A DNA stretch of 64,000 nt from Bacillota bacterium (GCA_023429995.1 JAEZCE010000030.1:1-64000), one strand, 5' to 3'. Shown: positions 42,564 through 52,492, counted from the first letter of the stretch. Notes: generated by a model not told the origin, from the letters alone. Numbers and translations are program-made.

Positions 42564-44114
42564 TCACCTACTCCTTTTATCCGGTAAGAACCCGGTATTC
42601 CCTGACGAAAGGGAGGGGTCCAAATCATCTTTCCTATATTGAGATTCCTTTTGATAATCAATTTTTTCCTCTCCTTTACCCTTTACACCACTGATGATTT
42701 CCGAAAGTTTTTGAACGATTAATTTTATACTTTCTGCTTGAGAGCTCAATTCCTCGGCTATGGATGCGCTTTCCTCGGCATTTTGGGCTGTCTGTTGCGT
42801 ATTGACTTCCATTTGGCTCATTGTTTTAGTTATCTGGTCAATTCCTTGCAACTGTTCCTGACTGGCAGCAGAAATTTCAGCGATGATCTTATTGACCCTT
42901 TCAGCATTTGCGGTTATTTCAGTTAAGGCCATCCTGACTCTCTCGGCAGCCGAAACACTTTTGCTTGATAATTCGATATTCATTTGAATGATCCCGGCGG
43001 TATCCTTGGCTGCCTGAGTGCTTCGTCCAGCCAAATTTCTGACTTCTTCCGCCACTACCGCAAAACCCGAACCGGCTTCCCCGGCACGGGCGGCCTCAAT
43101 GGCTGCGTTAAGCGCTAAAATGTTTGTTTGGAAAGCAATGTCATCGATTATTTTAATGATTTTAGCGATTTGAGCGCTGGAATTCTTCACCTCTTGGATC
43201 GAGTCCATCATTTCTTTCATTTCATCGTTGCCTTTATCCGCCGATTTCTTTGTCATTTCCGTTAGTTGAACCGTCTGCTTTGTATGAGTGACATTTTGAC
43301 TAAACATCGATGTGGATTCTTGTAAAATAGAAGAAGTTTCCTCAATGGAAGATGCTTGCTCGGCGCTAGTCTGAGATAATTGTTGATTTGAAGCGGCCAA
43401 TTGTTTGGAAGCCGCAGTCACCTCATGGGTACTATTGGATAATTGCCGAACAATTCCATCGATCAGACCAATAATCCTGTTGGCGAATTTCAAAGCGAAA
43501 AAAATGCACAAAATACTGATAATCATTAAAATAACTAGTAATACCCAGCCAATCGTTGCAACTTCGCGGTTTAATCCGGCCTTAACTTCGGTGTTATAAT
43601 CCAATTCAGCCATAATAAGCGTTTGAACATGCTGGCTAACAAATTGACCTACTTTTTTGGTTTCGTCGAAAGAATCAACCGTAACTGTCATATTTTTATC
43701 ACGGACAGCGTTCATTGTAGCATGAAAATTTTCTTTAAAAGCGCTGAATAATCTCTCGATGGAATCCAAATCATTCATGCCGGTTGGATCTTGAATATAT
43801 CTTTTTAAAAATAATATATCCGCCTCACCCTGATTCAAGAGTTTCAGGCATTGCTGCTCGGTGTCAATATTATTGAATATGTATTTTTCAAGGTTTTGCG
43901 ATATTTCCGTAACCGAGTTTGAAATTCTATTGGCTACAATAACGCTTTCAATCATGTAATCGAGGTCACTGATAAAACCTTTTAACGTGATATAAGAAAA
44001 AATACTGACTCCACTCATCAAAACAATAATCCATAAAAAACGAAAAATCACTTTTTTTCGAAAAGAAAACTCAAACCGCTTCATAATGTTTTCGCGAAAT
44101 CTAGGTTGTATCAA
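42564..44114 (-). CDS. Methyl-accepting chemotaxis protein (4HB type)
   Basis: A 516-residue chemoreceptor, shorter and unrelated in its sensor to the two Cache receptors. Helix 1 lies at about 22-45 and helix 2 at about 190-212, enclosing a helical four-helix-bundle-like sensor of about 145 residues. The signalling tip QTNILALNAAIEAARAGEAG has the canonical form. The TTG start at 44114 is supported by GGAGG 9 nt upstream; the internal ATG at 44084 has none. No classical HAMP is obvious. It is monocistronic, upstream of a candidate terminator. Confidence 0.94.
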   Translation of the reverse strand: MIQPRFRENIMKRFEFSFRKKVIFRFLWIIVLMSGVSIFSYITLKGFISDLDYMIESVIVANRISNSVTEISQNLEKYIFNNIDTEQQCLKLLNQGEADILFLKRYIQDPTGMNDLDSIERLFSAFKENFHATMNAVRDKNMTVTVDSFDETKKVGQFVSQHVQTLIMAELDYNTEVKAGLNREVATIGWVLLVILMIISILCIFFALKFANRIIGLIDGIVRQLSNSTHEVTAASKQLAASNQQLSQTSAEQASSIEETSSILQESTSMFSQNVTHTKQTVQLTEMTKKSADKGNDEMKEMMDSIQEVKNSSAQIAKIIKIIDDIAFQTNILALNAAIEAARAGEAGSGFAVVAEEVRNLAGRSTQAAKDTAGIIQMNIELSSKSVSAAERVRMALTEITANAERVNKIIAEISAASQEQLQGIDQITKTMSQMEVNTQQTAQNAEESASIAEELSSQAESIKLIVQKLSEIISGVKGKGEEKIDYQKESQYRKDDLDPSLSSGNTGFLPDKRSR

Positions 44115-44397
44115 CTAATTTGTCCTCCGAAGCATCAATTTTAAAAACAAATAATCGACTCATATACATCGTTCTACCTAAAAAAATTATTCCAACAAAA
44201 AACACCAACATGATTCAATATATCTTTTATTAAAATTATCATTCTTTTAGCTGGGTTGCAAGTATAATTTGGTAATATATTATGGAATAAAAAATTATTT
44301 TTTTGACGGTATGGATTTTATTCCAGCCATTGATGAGGGAATTATTTTTTTCAGCAGGAATTCTCCCCCGGATGGTGAATATTTGATATAAACTTTT

Positions 44398-44422
44398 AAA
44401 AATACTTTTAAAAAGTGTTTTT
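44398..44422. promoter_or_regulatory. 25-bp palindrome, candidate ROK operator
   Basis: AAAAATACTTTT and AAAAGTGTTTTT are inverted copies around one central A, with 11 of 12 positions matching. It lies about 75 bp before the ROK gene. ROK repressors bind AT-rich palindromes of this size, so autoregulation of the xylose operon is likely. Confidence 0.55.
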
Positions 44423-44463
44423 GATACAGAGAATCATTTCGCCGAAACTTCACCGGCTTGATG

Positions 44464-44476
44464 TGAAAATTTTTCA
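44464..44476. promoter_or_regulatory. TGAAAATTTTTCA palindrome
   Basis: TGAAAA-T-TTTTCA lies 19 bp before the ROK start. It differs by one inserted T from the 12-bp palindrome found on both sides of lacI (54073 and 55287). It may link the two sugar loci, or be coincidence. Confidence 0.35.
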
Positions 44477-44494
44477 TCTTGATAAGGGATAATC

Positions 44495-45649
44495 ATGAAA
44501 AAAGCAATTAACCAGGAATTAATGCGGGTCAATAACAAAAAATCCATTCTGGAATTAATCTTCAAAAAACCATCGCTATCGAAAGCGGAAATAGCAACCA
44601 CTCTCGGTTTAAGCTCAACAACGGTCACTACATTCGTAAATGAATTAATGGCGGAGAATCGAATTATCCAGTGTGGAATCGCCAAATCAACGGGTGGCCG
44701 CAAATCCGCTCTATATCAATTGAATCCCGAGGCTTTTTATATTATTGGTGTTAATTTGTTAGTTGATAAATTAGTCTGGGTATTGGTTAACTCCGTGGGC
44801 GCCGTCATCCGCACCGGGGAAATATCCTTAAGCAGTAGTGATGAGTTGTATATCATTGATCTTTTAAATAAAACCATCGATGAAATCATCCTCCGGAACA
44901 ACATTGCCTCTGAAAAAATCAGCGGTATCGGAATCGGAATTCCGGGAATTGTACAAAACTCTTCCGGAATCGTTGAATTAGCCCCTAATTTAGGGTGGAA
45001 AAATGTTAATCTACGGCAATTGCTGAATACCAAAAAATTAATTTTCATCGAGAATGAAGCGAATGCCGCGGCAATCGGCGAGCATTTTTACGGAACGGCT
45101 ACCCGGGTTGCAAATCTGCTTTATGTTTCCATCGGTGTGGGAATCGGATGCGGGTTAATACTCAATGACCGGCTTTATACCGGGCATTCAAACCGGGCCG
45201 GAGAATTCGGCCATATGACGGTGGAACCCGGTGGGTTACGATGCAGATGCGGCAATCATGGGTGTTGGGAGGCCTATGCTTCCAATGACGCCGCTCTTCA
45301 AAAGTATAATCATCAGAATCCCGCTGATCCAATACAATCTTTTGAAGAATTCTTAAGCCGGGTCACCCAAAAAGATGCTCCGGCCATTGAAGTATTGGAT
45401 TCCACGATAAAATATTTGGGGATCGGCATTGCCAATCTGATAAACGGATTAAATCCCGAAATGGTCGTCATTGGGGGTGAATTGGGCGAGATCAACGAAA
45501 TCATTAGTCATAAATTAATCAAACAAATTAAAGATTGTAGCCTGGACAAAACTTTCAGTAATTTTATTTTGGAATTTTCCAAGTTGAAGAATCGCGCTAC
45601 CGCTTTGGGTGTAGCGACTCAGGTCATGGAAATCGTTTTTAATCAATAA
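44495..45649 (+). CDS. ROK family transcriptional regulator (XylR-like)
   Basis: A 384-residue repressor with an N-terminal winged helix (SKAEIATTLGLSSTTVTTFV, residues 29-48) and a sugar-kinase-like ROK domain: GIGIGIPGIVQNSSG, GVGIGCGLILNDRLYTGHSN and the zinc motif CRCGNHGCWEAY. Position directly upstream of xylulokinase and a xylose isomerase homologue suggests that it is the xylose repressor. xylB starts 22 bp downstream. Candidate operators lie in its own promoter region. Confidence 0.93.
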   Translation: MKKAINQELMRVNNKKSILELIFKKPSLSKAEIATTLGLSSTTVTTFVNELMAENRIIQCGIAKSTGGRKSALYQLNPEAFYIIGVNLLVDKLVWVLVNSVGAVIRTGEISLSSSDELYIIDLLNKTIDEIILRNNIASEKISGIGIGIPGIVQNSSGIVELAPNLGWKNVNLRQLLNTKKLIFIENEANAAAIGEHFYGTATRVANLLYVSIGVGIGCGLILNDRLYTGHSNRAGEFGHMTVEPGGLRCRCGNHGCWEAYASNDAALQKYNHQNPADPIQSFEEFLSRVTQKDAPAIEVLDSTIKYLGIGIANLINGLNPEMVVIGGELGEINEIISHKLIKQIKDCSLDKTFSNFILEFSKLKNRATALGVATQVMEIVFNQ

Positions 45650-45671
45650 TTTAAATAAAGGAGTTGACTCT

Positions 45672-47165
45672 ATGGGATATTTATTAGGATTCGACATCGG
45701 CAGTTCCTCCATCAAAGCCACATTAATGGATTCTGTCACGGGTAAGGTTATCGCTTCGGCAACTTCTCCTCAAACGGAAATGGAGATCATGGCGCCCAGG
45801 CCTGGATGGGCCGAGCAACACCCCGATACTTGGTGGCAACATGTAAAATCAACCACGGCAATGATTAAAAGCAGCAGCAAGATTGATTTATCGGATGTGG
45901 AGGCGATTGGCCTTTCCTACCAAATGCATGGACTGGTCATCGTCGACAAGGATCGGAAACCATTAAGACCGGCCATTATCTGGTGTGATAGCCGGGCTGT
46001 ATCCAACGGCGAGGATGCCTTCAAAAATTTAGGTTCGCAAAAGTGTTTATCCCAATTACTGAATTCACCGGGAAATTTCACAGCCTCCAAATTAAAATGG
46101 GTTCAGCAAAATGAACCCGATATCTATCAACGAATATACAAGGCCATGCTTCCGGGCGACTATATCGCCCTGAAAATGAGCGGCGAGATCAAAACCACTC
46201 CCTCCGGATTATCCGAAGGTATCCTCTGGGATTTCCAAAATGGAAAACTCGCCCAAATGCTTTTAGATTATTACGGTATCTCCTCCGATCTGATTCCCGA
46301 TCCGGTGCCGACCTTTTCGATCCAGGGCGAGTTAACCCCGCAAGCCGCTGAGGAATTGGGTCTGAAACCCGGGATTAAAATAGCCTACCGGGCCGGCGAT
46401 CAGCCCAATAACGCTTTTTCGCTGAATGTTTTGGAACCCGGTGAACTGGCGGCGACCGCCGGAACCAGCGGCGTTGTTTATGGAGTCGGCGATAAACCCA
46501 ATTATGATCCCAAATCCCGCGTGAATACCTTTGTCCATGTCAATCATGAAGCAACCGCTCCGCGGTATGGTATTTTACTGTGCATGAACGGTACCGGTAT
46601 CTTAAACCGCTGGATGAAAAGCAACGTGGCCGAAGGATTGTCCTACGAAGAAGCAAATCAACTGGCGGCCAAGGTTCCGGTCGGCTGTGACAATCTGACG
46701 ATTCTTCCTTACGGCAACGGCGCCGAACGCACTCTCGAGAACAAAAATATCGGCGCTTCCATTCACGGTCTCAATTTTAACATTCATGACCGCGCTTACC
46801 TTCTCCGGGCCTCCCAGGAAGGGATTGTATTCGCCCTGAATTACGGTATTGAAATCATGGAAAACATGGGAATCAATATCCAGACCGTTAAAGCCGGCCA
46901 TGCCAATATGTTCCTAAGTCCGATTTTCAGTGAAGCCTTTGCCACTATCACTGGCGCCGAGGTTAAACTCTATAATACCGATGGTTCACAGGGCGCTGCC
47001 AGGGGTGCCGGGCTTGGATCCGGTATTTTCAAAGATTTTCAGGAAACCTTCACCGGGTTACAGGCCGTCAAAACCATCGAGCCCAATGCAGCCTTAAAAT
47101 CGGCCTATCAAGAGGCCTATCAAAATTGGAAGGCGATCTTAAAACACCTGCTTGAAACCAGTTGA
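45672..47165 (+). CDS. xylB: Xylulokinase
   Basis: Phosphorylates D-xylulose to xylulose-5-phosphate for the pentose phosphate pathway. The 497-residue FGGY kinase has GFDIGSSSIKATLMD (phosphate 1), the EQHPDTWW segment, YQMHGLVIVDKD, PAIIWCDSRA and GTSGVVYGVGD. Length matches the family. AAGGAG precedes the ATG. It is cotranscribed with the ROK gene (22 bp) and the isomerase (131 bp, with a hairpin between). Confidence 0.95.
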   Translation: MGYLLGFDIGSSSIKATLMDSVTGKVIASATSPQTEMEIMAPRPGWAEQHPDTWWQHVKSTTAMIKSSSKIDLSDVEAIGLSYQMHGLVIVDKDRKPLRPAIIWCDSRAVSNGEDAFKNLGSQKCLSQLLNSPGNFTASKLKWVQQNEPDIYQRIYKAMLPGDYIALKMSGEIKTTPSGLSEGILWDFQNGKLAQMLLDYYGISSDLIPDPVPTFSIQGELTPQAAEELGLKPGIKIAYRAGDQPNNAFSLNVLEPGELAATAGTSGVVYGVGDKPNYDPKSRVNTFVHVNHEATAPRYGILLCMNGTGILNRWMKSNVAEGLSYEEANQLAAKVPVGCDNLTILPYGNGAERTLENKNIGASIHGLNFNIHDRAYLLRASQEGIVFALNYGIEIMENMGINIQTVKAGHANMFLSPIFSEAFATITGAEVKLYNTDGSQGAARGAGLGSGIFKDFQETFTGLQAVKTIEPNAALKSAYQEAYQNWKAILKHLLETS

Positions 47166-47221
47166 TAGGACCCATCCGTAAAGCGTTATCCCAATGGAAG
47201 CATCATCGAAAACCCGTTTGA

Positions 47222-47246
47222 TTTCGGTGGTTACCTTTCGGTAATA
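47222..47246 (+). promoter_or_regulatory. Hairpin between xylB and the isomerase gene
   Basis: CGGTGGTTACC and GGTAATACCG form an imperfect stem around TTTC. There is no T run. It could stabilise the downstream transcript and favour isomerase expression. Confidence 0.4.
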
Positions 47247-47296
47247 CCGTATCATATTCAAAATGTGGTTAACTAAAAACAAAGGGAGGAAACAAA

Positions 47297-48430
47297 ATGT
47301 CGAAAAAATCATTGCATGCAATTTGTCGTTGGACTTTTAACCCGGGAAAAGGCGGTTTTACCCCCGGCGATATGCGTCCGGCCTGGGCTGCCAACAAGCT
47401 GGATGCTGTCGGAATTATCGGCATCATCAAAGAAAAAATCGCGCCTAAAATGCCCGACAATGTTGAACTCGGATTTGAAGTCCATTATGACAGCGAAATT
47501 GATGAAAAAACCGCCCCGGCTGTTGCCGATGCCCTGCTTGACGCGAAAATGCATCTGGCCATGATCACCCCGGGCGCTCATTCCCATTTCGGTTACGGCG
47601 GGGTTTGTTCCTTGGATCCCAAAGAACGGAAAGCCGCCGAAGAATTAGGAATCCGCACGGTCGATTTGGCCTATGGTCCTATGAAAAAAGCCTGGCATCC
47701 AGATAGCGCCAAAGCACCGGCTTTTGTCCTCTGGAACGGTTCTTACGGTTACGATTTAGCCTCGGTTGGGGTTAAACAAATGTATCAAAACCTGAAAGAA
47801 AGCATTGCCGGCCTCTGTAAATATGAGGAGAAAAAAGGCGGCAGCCTTTATATCGGTTTTGAGCCCAAACCCAATGAAGGACATCCGGCGATGATCATTC
47901 CGACCGTGGCCTCCGCCCTGCTTTTCTGGCGCCGTATCGAAGAAGAATTCGGCGTCTCCCGCAAGAAAAAAGGGGTCAACAAAGAATTCGGCCATACTGA
48001 AATGATTGGCCTTGACCACGTGTATGATTCCGTTGAAGAGCTGGATAACGAGGCCATGGTCCACATGCATCTAAACAGCCAGGGATATAACGACGGTATC
48101 ATTCTCGGCGGCCCTGGAAAATACGACATTGATCACGGCACCCGAATCAACGGCATGAATATCGCCATCGCCGGCCTGATCGACGAAGCCGGGTTCCAGC
48201 GCTGGAAAGGCCATGACATGGTACCCCGGGCCTACGATAATGAAGAACAAGCCATTGACCGGATTGTCAGAAGCATCTTAAGCTGGGAAGCATGCGCTAA
48301 AGCCGCTACCGAGCTGGATACCAATCAATTGTTGAAACACCTTGCCAACCGCGAGACCGCCAAGGCGGAAGACATGATGAGAGCCGCAGTGGTAAGCGCC
48401 CAGAAACATTTTGACCAGATGTACAAGTGA
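47297..48430 (+). CDS. Divergent xylose isomerase family protein
   Basis: A 377-residue TIM-barrel protein, homologous to class I xylose isomerases (about 385) and not to the 440-residue Firmicute type. Matches include MHLAMITPGAHSHFGYGG (catalytic His region), FEPKPNEG (Glu and Lys of the EPKPNE motif), KEFGHTEMIGLD (Glu and His ligands), GKYDID (two Asp) and GHDMVPRAYD. Two family features differ: HIDLNGQ has become HMHLNSQ (metal-ligand Asp to His), and WGGREG has become WNGSYG. It very likely makes xylulose for XylB, but another aldose substrate is possible. AGGGAGGA precedes the ATG. Confidence 0.8.
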   Translation: MSKKSLHAICRWTFNPGKGGFTPGDMRPAWAANKLDAVGIIGIIKEKIAPKMPDNVELGFEVHYDSEIDEKTAPAVADALLDAKMHLAMITPGAHSHFGYGGVCSLDPKERKAAEELGIRTVDLAYGPMKKAWHPDSAKAPAFVLWNGSYGYDLASVGVKQMYQNLKESIAGLCKYEEKKGGSLYIGFEPKPNEGHPAMIIPTVASALLFWRRIEEEFGVSRKKKGVNKEFGHTEMIGLDHVYDSVEELDNEAMVHMHLNSQGYNDGIILGGPGKYDIDHGTRINGMNIAIAGLIDEAGFQRWKGHDMVPRAYDNEEQAIDRIVRSILSWEACAKAATELDTNQLLKHLANRETAKAEDMMRAAVVSAQKHFDQMYK

Positions 48431-48464
48431 TTTACGAACGAGCATTGAAATTCGGCTTTTGTAA

Positions 48465-48500
48465 AAAAACAGTCCCGATTAACGATTCGGGGCTGTTTTT
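48465..48500. terminator. Bidirectional terminator
   Basis: AAAAACAGTCCCG and CGGGGCTGTTTTT form a 13-bp stem with one wobble pair. It lies between the convergent isomerase (+) and alpha-galactosidase (-) genes, with U tracts in both directions. Confidence 0.9.
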
Positions 48501-48562
48501 ATGAAATGAACAATGATCGATCTTAATTTTCCGGTTGCTACCTTAACCCACCGCCAAGTAGC

Positions 48563-50647
48563 CTAAATCTCTTGCAGTTCGAAAAGCCGCGCTGAATTAA
48601 TTTTCGGTAAAATAACACTAAGTTCACCCTGATCCTGTTGCCACCCAAAACTGCATCCAGCATCCGACGGATACCCGACATTGACCCTGACTTTTTTCCC
48701 TTTTAAAAATTTTACCGGCAAACGGCAGTATTCGTTAGAACCTTCCAATCTCCATACTGCAAGATAGGTTTTCCCGGTACACCTTAACCCCCAACTAATC
48801 CACGGATCTTCAAATGTGGGTAATCCAAGGGGCCAAAACGGCAACCCTTGCGGAATATCGCACCGGATTGATTTATAATAGGCCAATCCTTCCCGCACCC
48901 ATTGCAGCCTTTCCTGAGACAGCTCTGCTAAATGACCGCTTTGATGAACTCGCATCAGAATTGCGTTCACCATATTAAAGATAACCTCTTCAATATCCCC
49001 TTCGCGTAGAGGATAAGACCAGATTGCGCACTGTTCCGGAGTCACTCCGGTTGCGCATGATGCGGCAATAGCCGCATATTTGCGGTAATCGGTTTGATCG
49101 CTGCTGGATTGGATGCTATGCCGGCTTAACAGGGCATAATCCATACGCATTCCGCCGCTGCTGCAGTTTTCGATGACCAGATCCGGATAATCAACAAAAA
49201 TCTTGTCAAGCCAAGCCAAGTATGCCCGGTTGTGTTCTAAAAGACCGTCGCCGAAACTGTCAGCCCCATTTTCAGTACCAATACCGGCATTGATATTATA
49301 ATCCATTTTAATATAGCCGACACCATATTCCTTGACCAAACGCTTCATAATCCCATCAGCATGTTTTCGAACTTCCGGATTGCGAAAATCCAGTTGATAA
49401 CGGCCATGATCAATGACTCGTTTATCATGGCGGATAAAAAACCAATCATCCGGGACTTGACTGGCCAGCGGACAATGAATACCCATCACTTCAATTTCCA
49501 ACCACAATCCCGGGATCATCCCTTTAGACCGGATATAATCAAGGGGTTCCTTAATGCCACACGGAAAACGAAGTTTGGCCGGCTGCCACTCTCCGACTCC
49601 GTCCCACCACTCGCCGTCGGAATACCAGCCGGCATCAATACAAAAATATTCACAACCGACTGCAGCTGCGGCATCAATCAGCGGGATCAATTTAGCCGTC
49701 GTTGGATCGCCCATTAAACAATTCATATAGTCATTAAAAATAATGGGTAACTTTTGATCATCGACATTGGGACGCCGTATCACTCTGCGATAATGGGTCA
49801 AAGCATGAATGGCTTTTTCAAAATCACCGGCTACGGAACCAATAGCGACCGGGACCGAGCTAAAAGAATCTCCCGGGGATAATCTTTTCCACCAATGATT
49901 TTCGTTCTCGGTGGGTCCGCTGAGCTGTAAGTAAAGGTGTTCGGCAATGTCGCTGATTTCCCAATGCCAGGAGCCATTATTTTCAATCTGCCAAAATAAT
50001 AAATTTCCGGATTCAATGTTTTCAAAACAACCCATCGGCAAATATTGGGAAGTGGACCAAGTGCCGTTGTTTGAAAAAGCAAGACGCTTGATGGAAAAAG
50101 TATTCACCTTTGACAAACCAAGCTCGGGGAGAGAATTTTGACGCCATTGTCCCTCCCCATACCATGCATTATGGGGGATATGCAACCTGCTTTTTTGTTC
50201 CCAGGATAATATTCCTTCTTTAGCGATTCCAGTTAAAGCGAATGACGAAACATATTCCAGGGTCTTGATTTCTCTGCTCACGTTGTGAATTTCAGTCCAG
50301 GAACGCACCATCGGGATACCGTCAAAAAATTGTACATGGCTGGTGACCATCAAACCGGAGTCTTCCATTTCAAACTCAAGTTTTCGTCCATGCGCCGCAC
50401 GGTAATCATGGTGCGTTTTATAAATCAACCGCCCGCCGGGCATGGTCCCGGTATGTTTTGAGCCGTGGTGGTCGTCCTGATTCTCGCCGGCCATCTGAAT
50501 TTCCACGAGCCGGAACATTTTTTTTTGTTCTTCGGTTATGGTTTCAGGATCAAAAGTATGGGAAGAAAAATGCAGCAGACGAAGATCCTGATTTTCAGTA
50601 ACTTCCAGAACTAAGTGTAAACCGTTTTCTTCGATGACAATCTCCAT
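48563..50647 (-). CDS. Alpha-galactosidase, GH36-like
   Basis: A cytosolic glycosidase of about 694 residues, releasing galactose from melibiose or raffinose-type sugars. Motifs: FCIDAGWYSDGEWWDGVGEW, the nucleophile segment YIKMDYNIN, ENCSSGGMRMDYALLSRH, and SSDQTDYRKYA (acid/base Asp). The length fits GH36 (about 730). It is the last gene of the ABC operon, 46 bp after the permease. Of several possible starts, the ATG at 50647 has AAAGGA 9 nt upstream; 50653 (ATG) is an alternative. No signal peptide fits use on imported sugars. Confidence 0.9.
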   Translation of the reverse strand: MEIVIEENGLHLVLEVTENQDLRLLHFSSHTFDPETITEEQKKMFRLVEIQMAGENQDDHHGSKHTGTMPGGRLIYKTHHDYRAAHGRKLEFEMEDSGLMVTSHVQFFDGIPMVRSWTEIHNVSREIKTLEYVSSFALTGIAKEGILSWEQKSRLHIPHNAWYGEGQWRQNSLPELGLSKVNTFSIKRLAFSNNGTWSTSQYLPMGCFENIESGNLLFWQIENNGSWHWEISDIAEHLYLQLSGPTENENHWWKRLSPGDSFSSVPVAIGSVAGDFEKAIHALTHYRRVIRRPNVDDQKLPIIFNDYMNCLMGDPTTAKLIPLIDAAAAVGCEYFCIDAGWYSDGEWWDGVGEWQPAKLRFPCGIKEPLDYIRSKGMIPGLWLEIEVMGIHCPLASQVPDDWFFIRHDKRVIDHGRYQLDFRNPEVRKHADGIMKRLVKEYGVGYIKMDYNINAGIGTENGADSFGDGLLEHNRAYLAWLDKIFVDYPDLVIENCSSGGMRMDYALLSRHSIQSSSDQTDYRKYAAIAASCATGVTPEQCAIWSYPLREGDIEEVIFNMVNAILMRVHQSGHLAELSQERLQWVREGLAYYKSIRCDIPQGLPFWPLGLPTFEDPWISWGLRCTGKTYLAVWRLEGSNEYCRLPVKFLKGKKVRVNVGYPSDAGCSFGWQQDQGELSVILPKINSARLFELQEI

Positions 50648-50693
50648 TTTCATATTTCCTTTCAATGGCCCTTTATAGGAAGCATATTGTGGC

Positions 50694-51614
50694 TTATCCT
50701 TTCACCGCTCCGACTGTCATCCCTTTGACGAAGTATTTCTGTAAGGTGATGAAAAGAATCGTTACCGGCAATACCGATATGACAATTGCGGCCATGGCGG
50801 TTGTATAGTCGCTGGTATACTGGGAGAATAACGCCTGAATCGCTACAGTAAGCGTTTTAAGTTCTTTCAAATTGATATAAAGATTCGCCATCAGGTAATC
50901 ATTCCAAATTTGAAAAGCCTGCAATATTGTCAAAGTGGCTATCGCCGGTTTTAAGAGCGGCAATACAATGGAAAAATATGTCCTATAAATTGAACAACCA
51001 TCAATTTTGGCGGCTTCTTCCAACTCCACCGGAACAGTGGATATAAAACTCGTCATTAAAAATACACCAAAGGACATACCGGTTGCAATATACATCAAGA
51101 TAATTCCAATCCGGGTATTGGTCAATCCGCTTTTATATCCGATGATATAAATGGGAAGAAACAATGCCTGGTAGGGAATAAAAATTCCTAATAAAAAATA
51201 AATATAACTAAATTTGAAAAACCCGTTCTTGCAGCGGGCAATGGCCCAGGCCGCAGCTCCGCACATAATTGCCAATACGAAAACCGATATCGCCGTATAA
51301 AAAAATGTATTCAAAAAAGTAGTCGTTAAATCAAGTCTTTTAAATGCCGTGATATAGTTATCCAGGTTAAAACCTTGCGGTAGAGACAAAGGGCTGTTTA
51401 GATAAAGCTCTTGGGTGGTTTTAAAGGAATAATTAACAATGATCAAAAGAGGCACCGCAAATAAGACGGCTATCATTGTCATCAATAATTGAGTCATGCC
51501 GATTCCAAAGGTGTATGATTCATTGTCGCCCGTTTTTGATTTTTGGGCAGCTGTTCGTTGTTCCGTTTCACGCATTAATTCTGAATGAGGTTCCTTATTC
51601 AGGGTCGTCATCAT
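50694..51614 (-). CDS. Carbohydrate ABC transporter permease (MalG type)
   Basis: A 306-residue inner permease with six helices after a charged N-terminal extension of about 40 residues. The EAA motif is EEAAKIDGCSIYRTYFSIVLP, near residue 200. It overlaps the MalF-type permease gene by 4 bp (ATGA). The ATPase is missing from the operon, as usual for sugar importers that share an MsmX-type ATPase encoded elsewhere. Confidence 0.95.
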   Translation of the reverse strand: MMTTLNKEPHSELMRETEQRTAAQKSKTGDNESYTFGIGMTQLLMTMIAVLFAVPLLIIVNYSFKTTQELYLNSPLSLPQGFNLDNYITAFKRLDLTTTFLNTFFYTAISVFVLAIMCGAAAWAIARCKNGFFKFSYIYFLLGIFIPYQALFLPIYIIGYKSGLTNTRIGIILMYIATGMSFGVFLMTSFISTVPVELEEAAKIDGCSIYRTYFSIVLPLLKPAIATLTILQAFQIWNDYLMANLYINLKELKTLTVAIQALFSQYTSDYTTAMAAIVISVLPVTILFITLQKYFVKGMTVGAVKG

Positions 51615-52492
51615 AGTTGCACCTCCTTCTTTTTGAGAAAGCCCAATTGGATTAAGGCTATCACCAGAAGGACCAACACCAAAACCACCGATATCGCAGA
51701 ACCATATCCATACTGTCTTCCGCTGATCGCCGTATTATAAATCTGATAAATAATGGAAGTCGAAGCTCGTCCCGGACCTCCCTGGGTAGAAGAAACCATT
51801 AATTCATATACTTTTAATGATCCGGTGGTAATACCGACGATACAAATTGTAAACGCCGGAGCCAGCATGGGAATTGTTATACTGCGGAATTTGCCGAAAG
51901 AACTTGCCCCATCAATACTGGCGGCTTCATATAAATCGTTTGGGATAGACTGCAAAGCCGCAAGGTAAATCAACATCCAATAACCAATCCATTGCCAGTT
52001 ATTGGCGATTAACATCCCGGCGAGCACCGTTTTTCCATCTCCGAACAACAGGAAATTAAAATGGGTTCCCATCCATTCATTGAGTGCGGGCAGAATATTG
52101 GAGAACATTCTTAACCATATAAATCCTACAATGACCGCACTAATCAGACAAGGTATAAACAATATGGTACGGTATATTTTTTTCCCTTTTAAAGCGCTAT
52201 TCAAGGCAACGGCAAAAAGTAAGGCAAAAGTATTTTGGATCATAGTATTCCAAACTGTAAATTTGATCGTAAAAATCCAGGCCTGGATGACATAGGGGTC
52301 CGAGAAAGAATGGAAGTAATTTTGCAGCCCTACAAATGGTTTGTTCGCAGTCATCCCATTCCAACTCGTCAGGGAATAACCAAACGCAAGCATTAACGGA
52401 ATAATCAGCCCGATCGTAAAAAGTATCATGCCGGGTAAGATCAGTGAAATATATTGCAACAATTCAATTCGAGCCAACGATTTCTGGCGCAT
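51611..52492 (-). CDS. Carbohydrate ABC transporter permease (MalF type)
   Basis: A 293-residue permease with six helices; EAA motif YEAASIDGASSFGKFRSITI, near residue 200. The ATG at 52492 has AAGGAG 8 nt upstream, and a longer frame to 52540 crosses the hairpin between this gene and the binding-protein gene. It pairs with the MalG-type permease downstream, and together they form the membrane channel. Confidence 0.95.
   Translation of the reverse strand: MRQKSLARIELLQYISLILPGMILFTIGLIIPLMLAFGYSLTSWNGMTANKPFVGLQNYFHSFSDPYVIQAWIFTIKFTVWNTMIQNTFALLFAVALNSALKGKKIYRTILFIPCLISAVIVGFIWLRMFSNILPALNEWMGTHFNFLLFGDGKTVLAGMLIANNWQWIGYWMLIYLAALQSIPNDLYEAASIDGASSFGKFRSITIPMLAPAFTICIVGITTGSLKVYELMVSSTQGGPGRASTSIIYQIYNTAISGRQYGYGSAISVVLVLVLLVIALIQLGFLKKKEVQL

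Larger units (their letters stand above)
44115..44494. other. Intergenic upstream of the ROK regulator
   Basis: Spacer of 380 bp between divergent genes. It contains two palindromes described separately (44398-44422 and 44464-44476). The rest is AT-rich and I see no gene in it. Confidence 0.6.
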
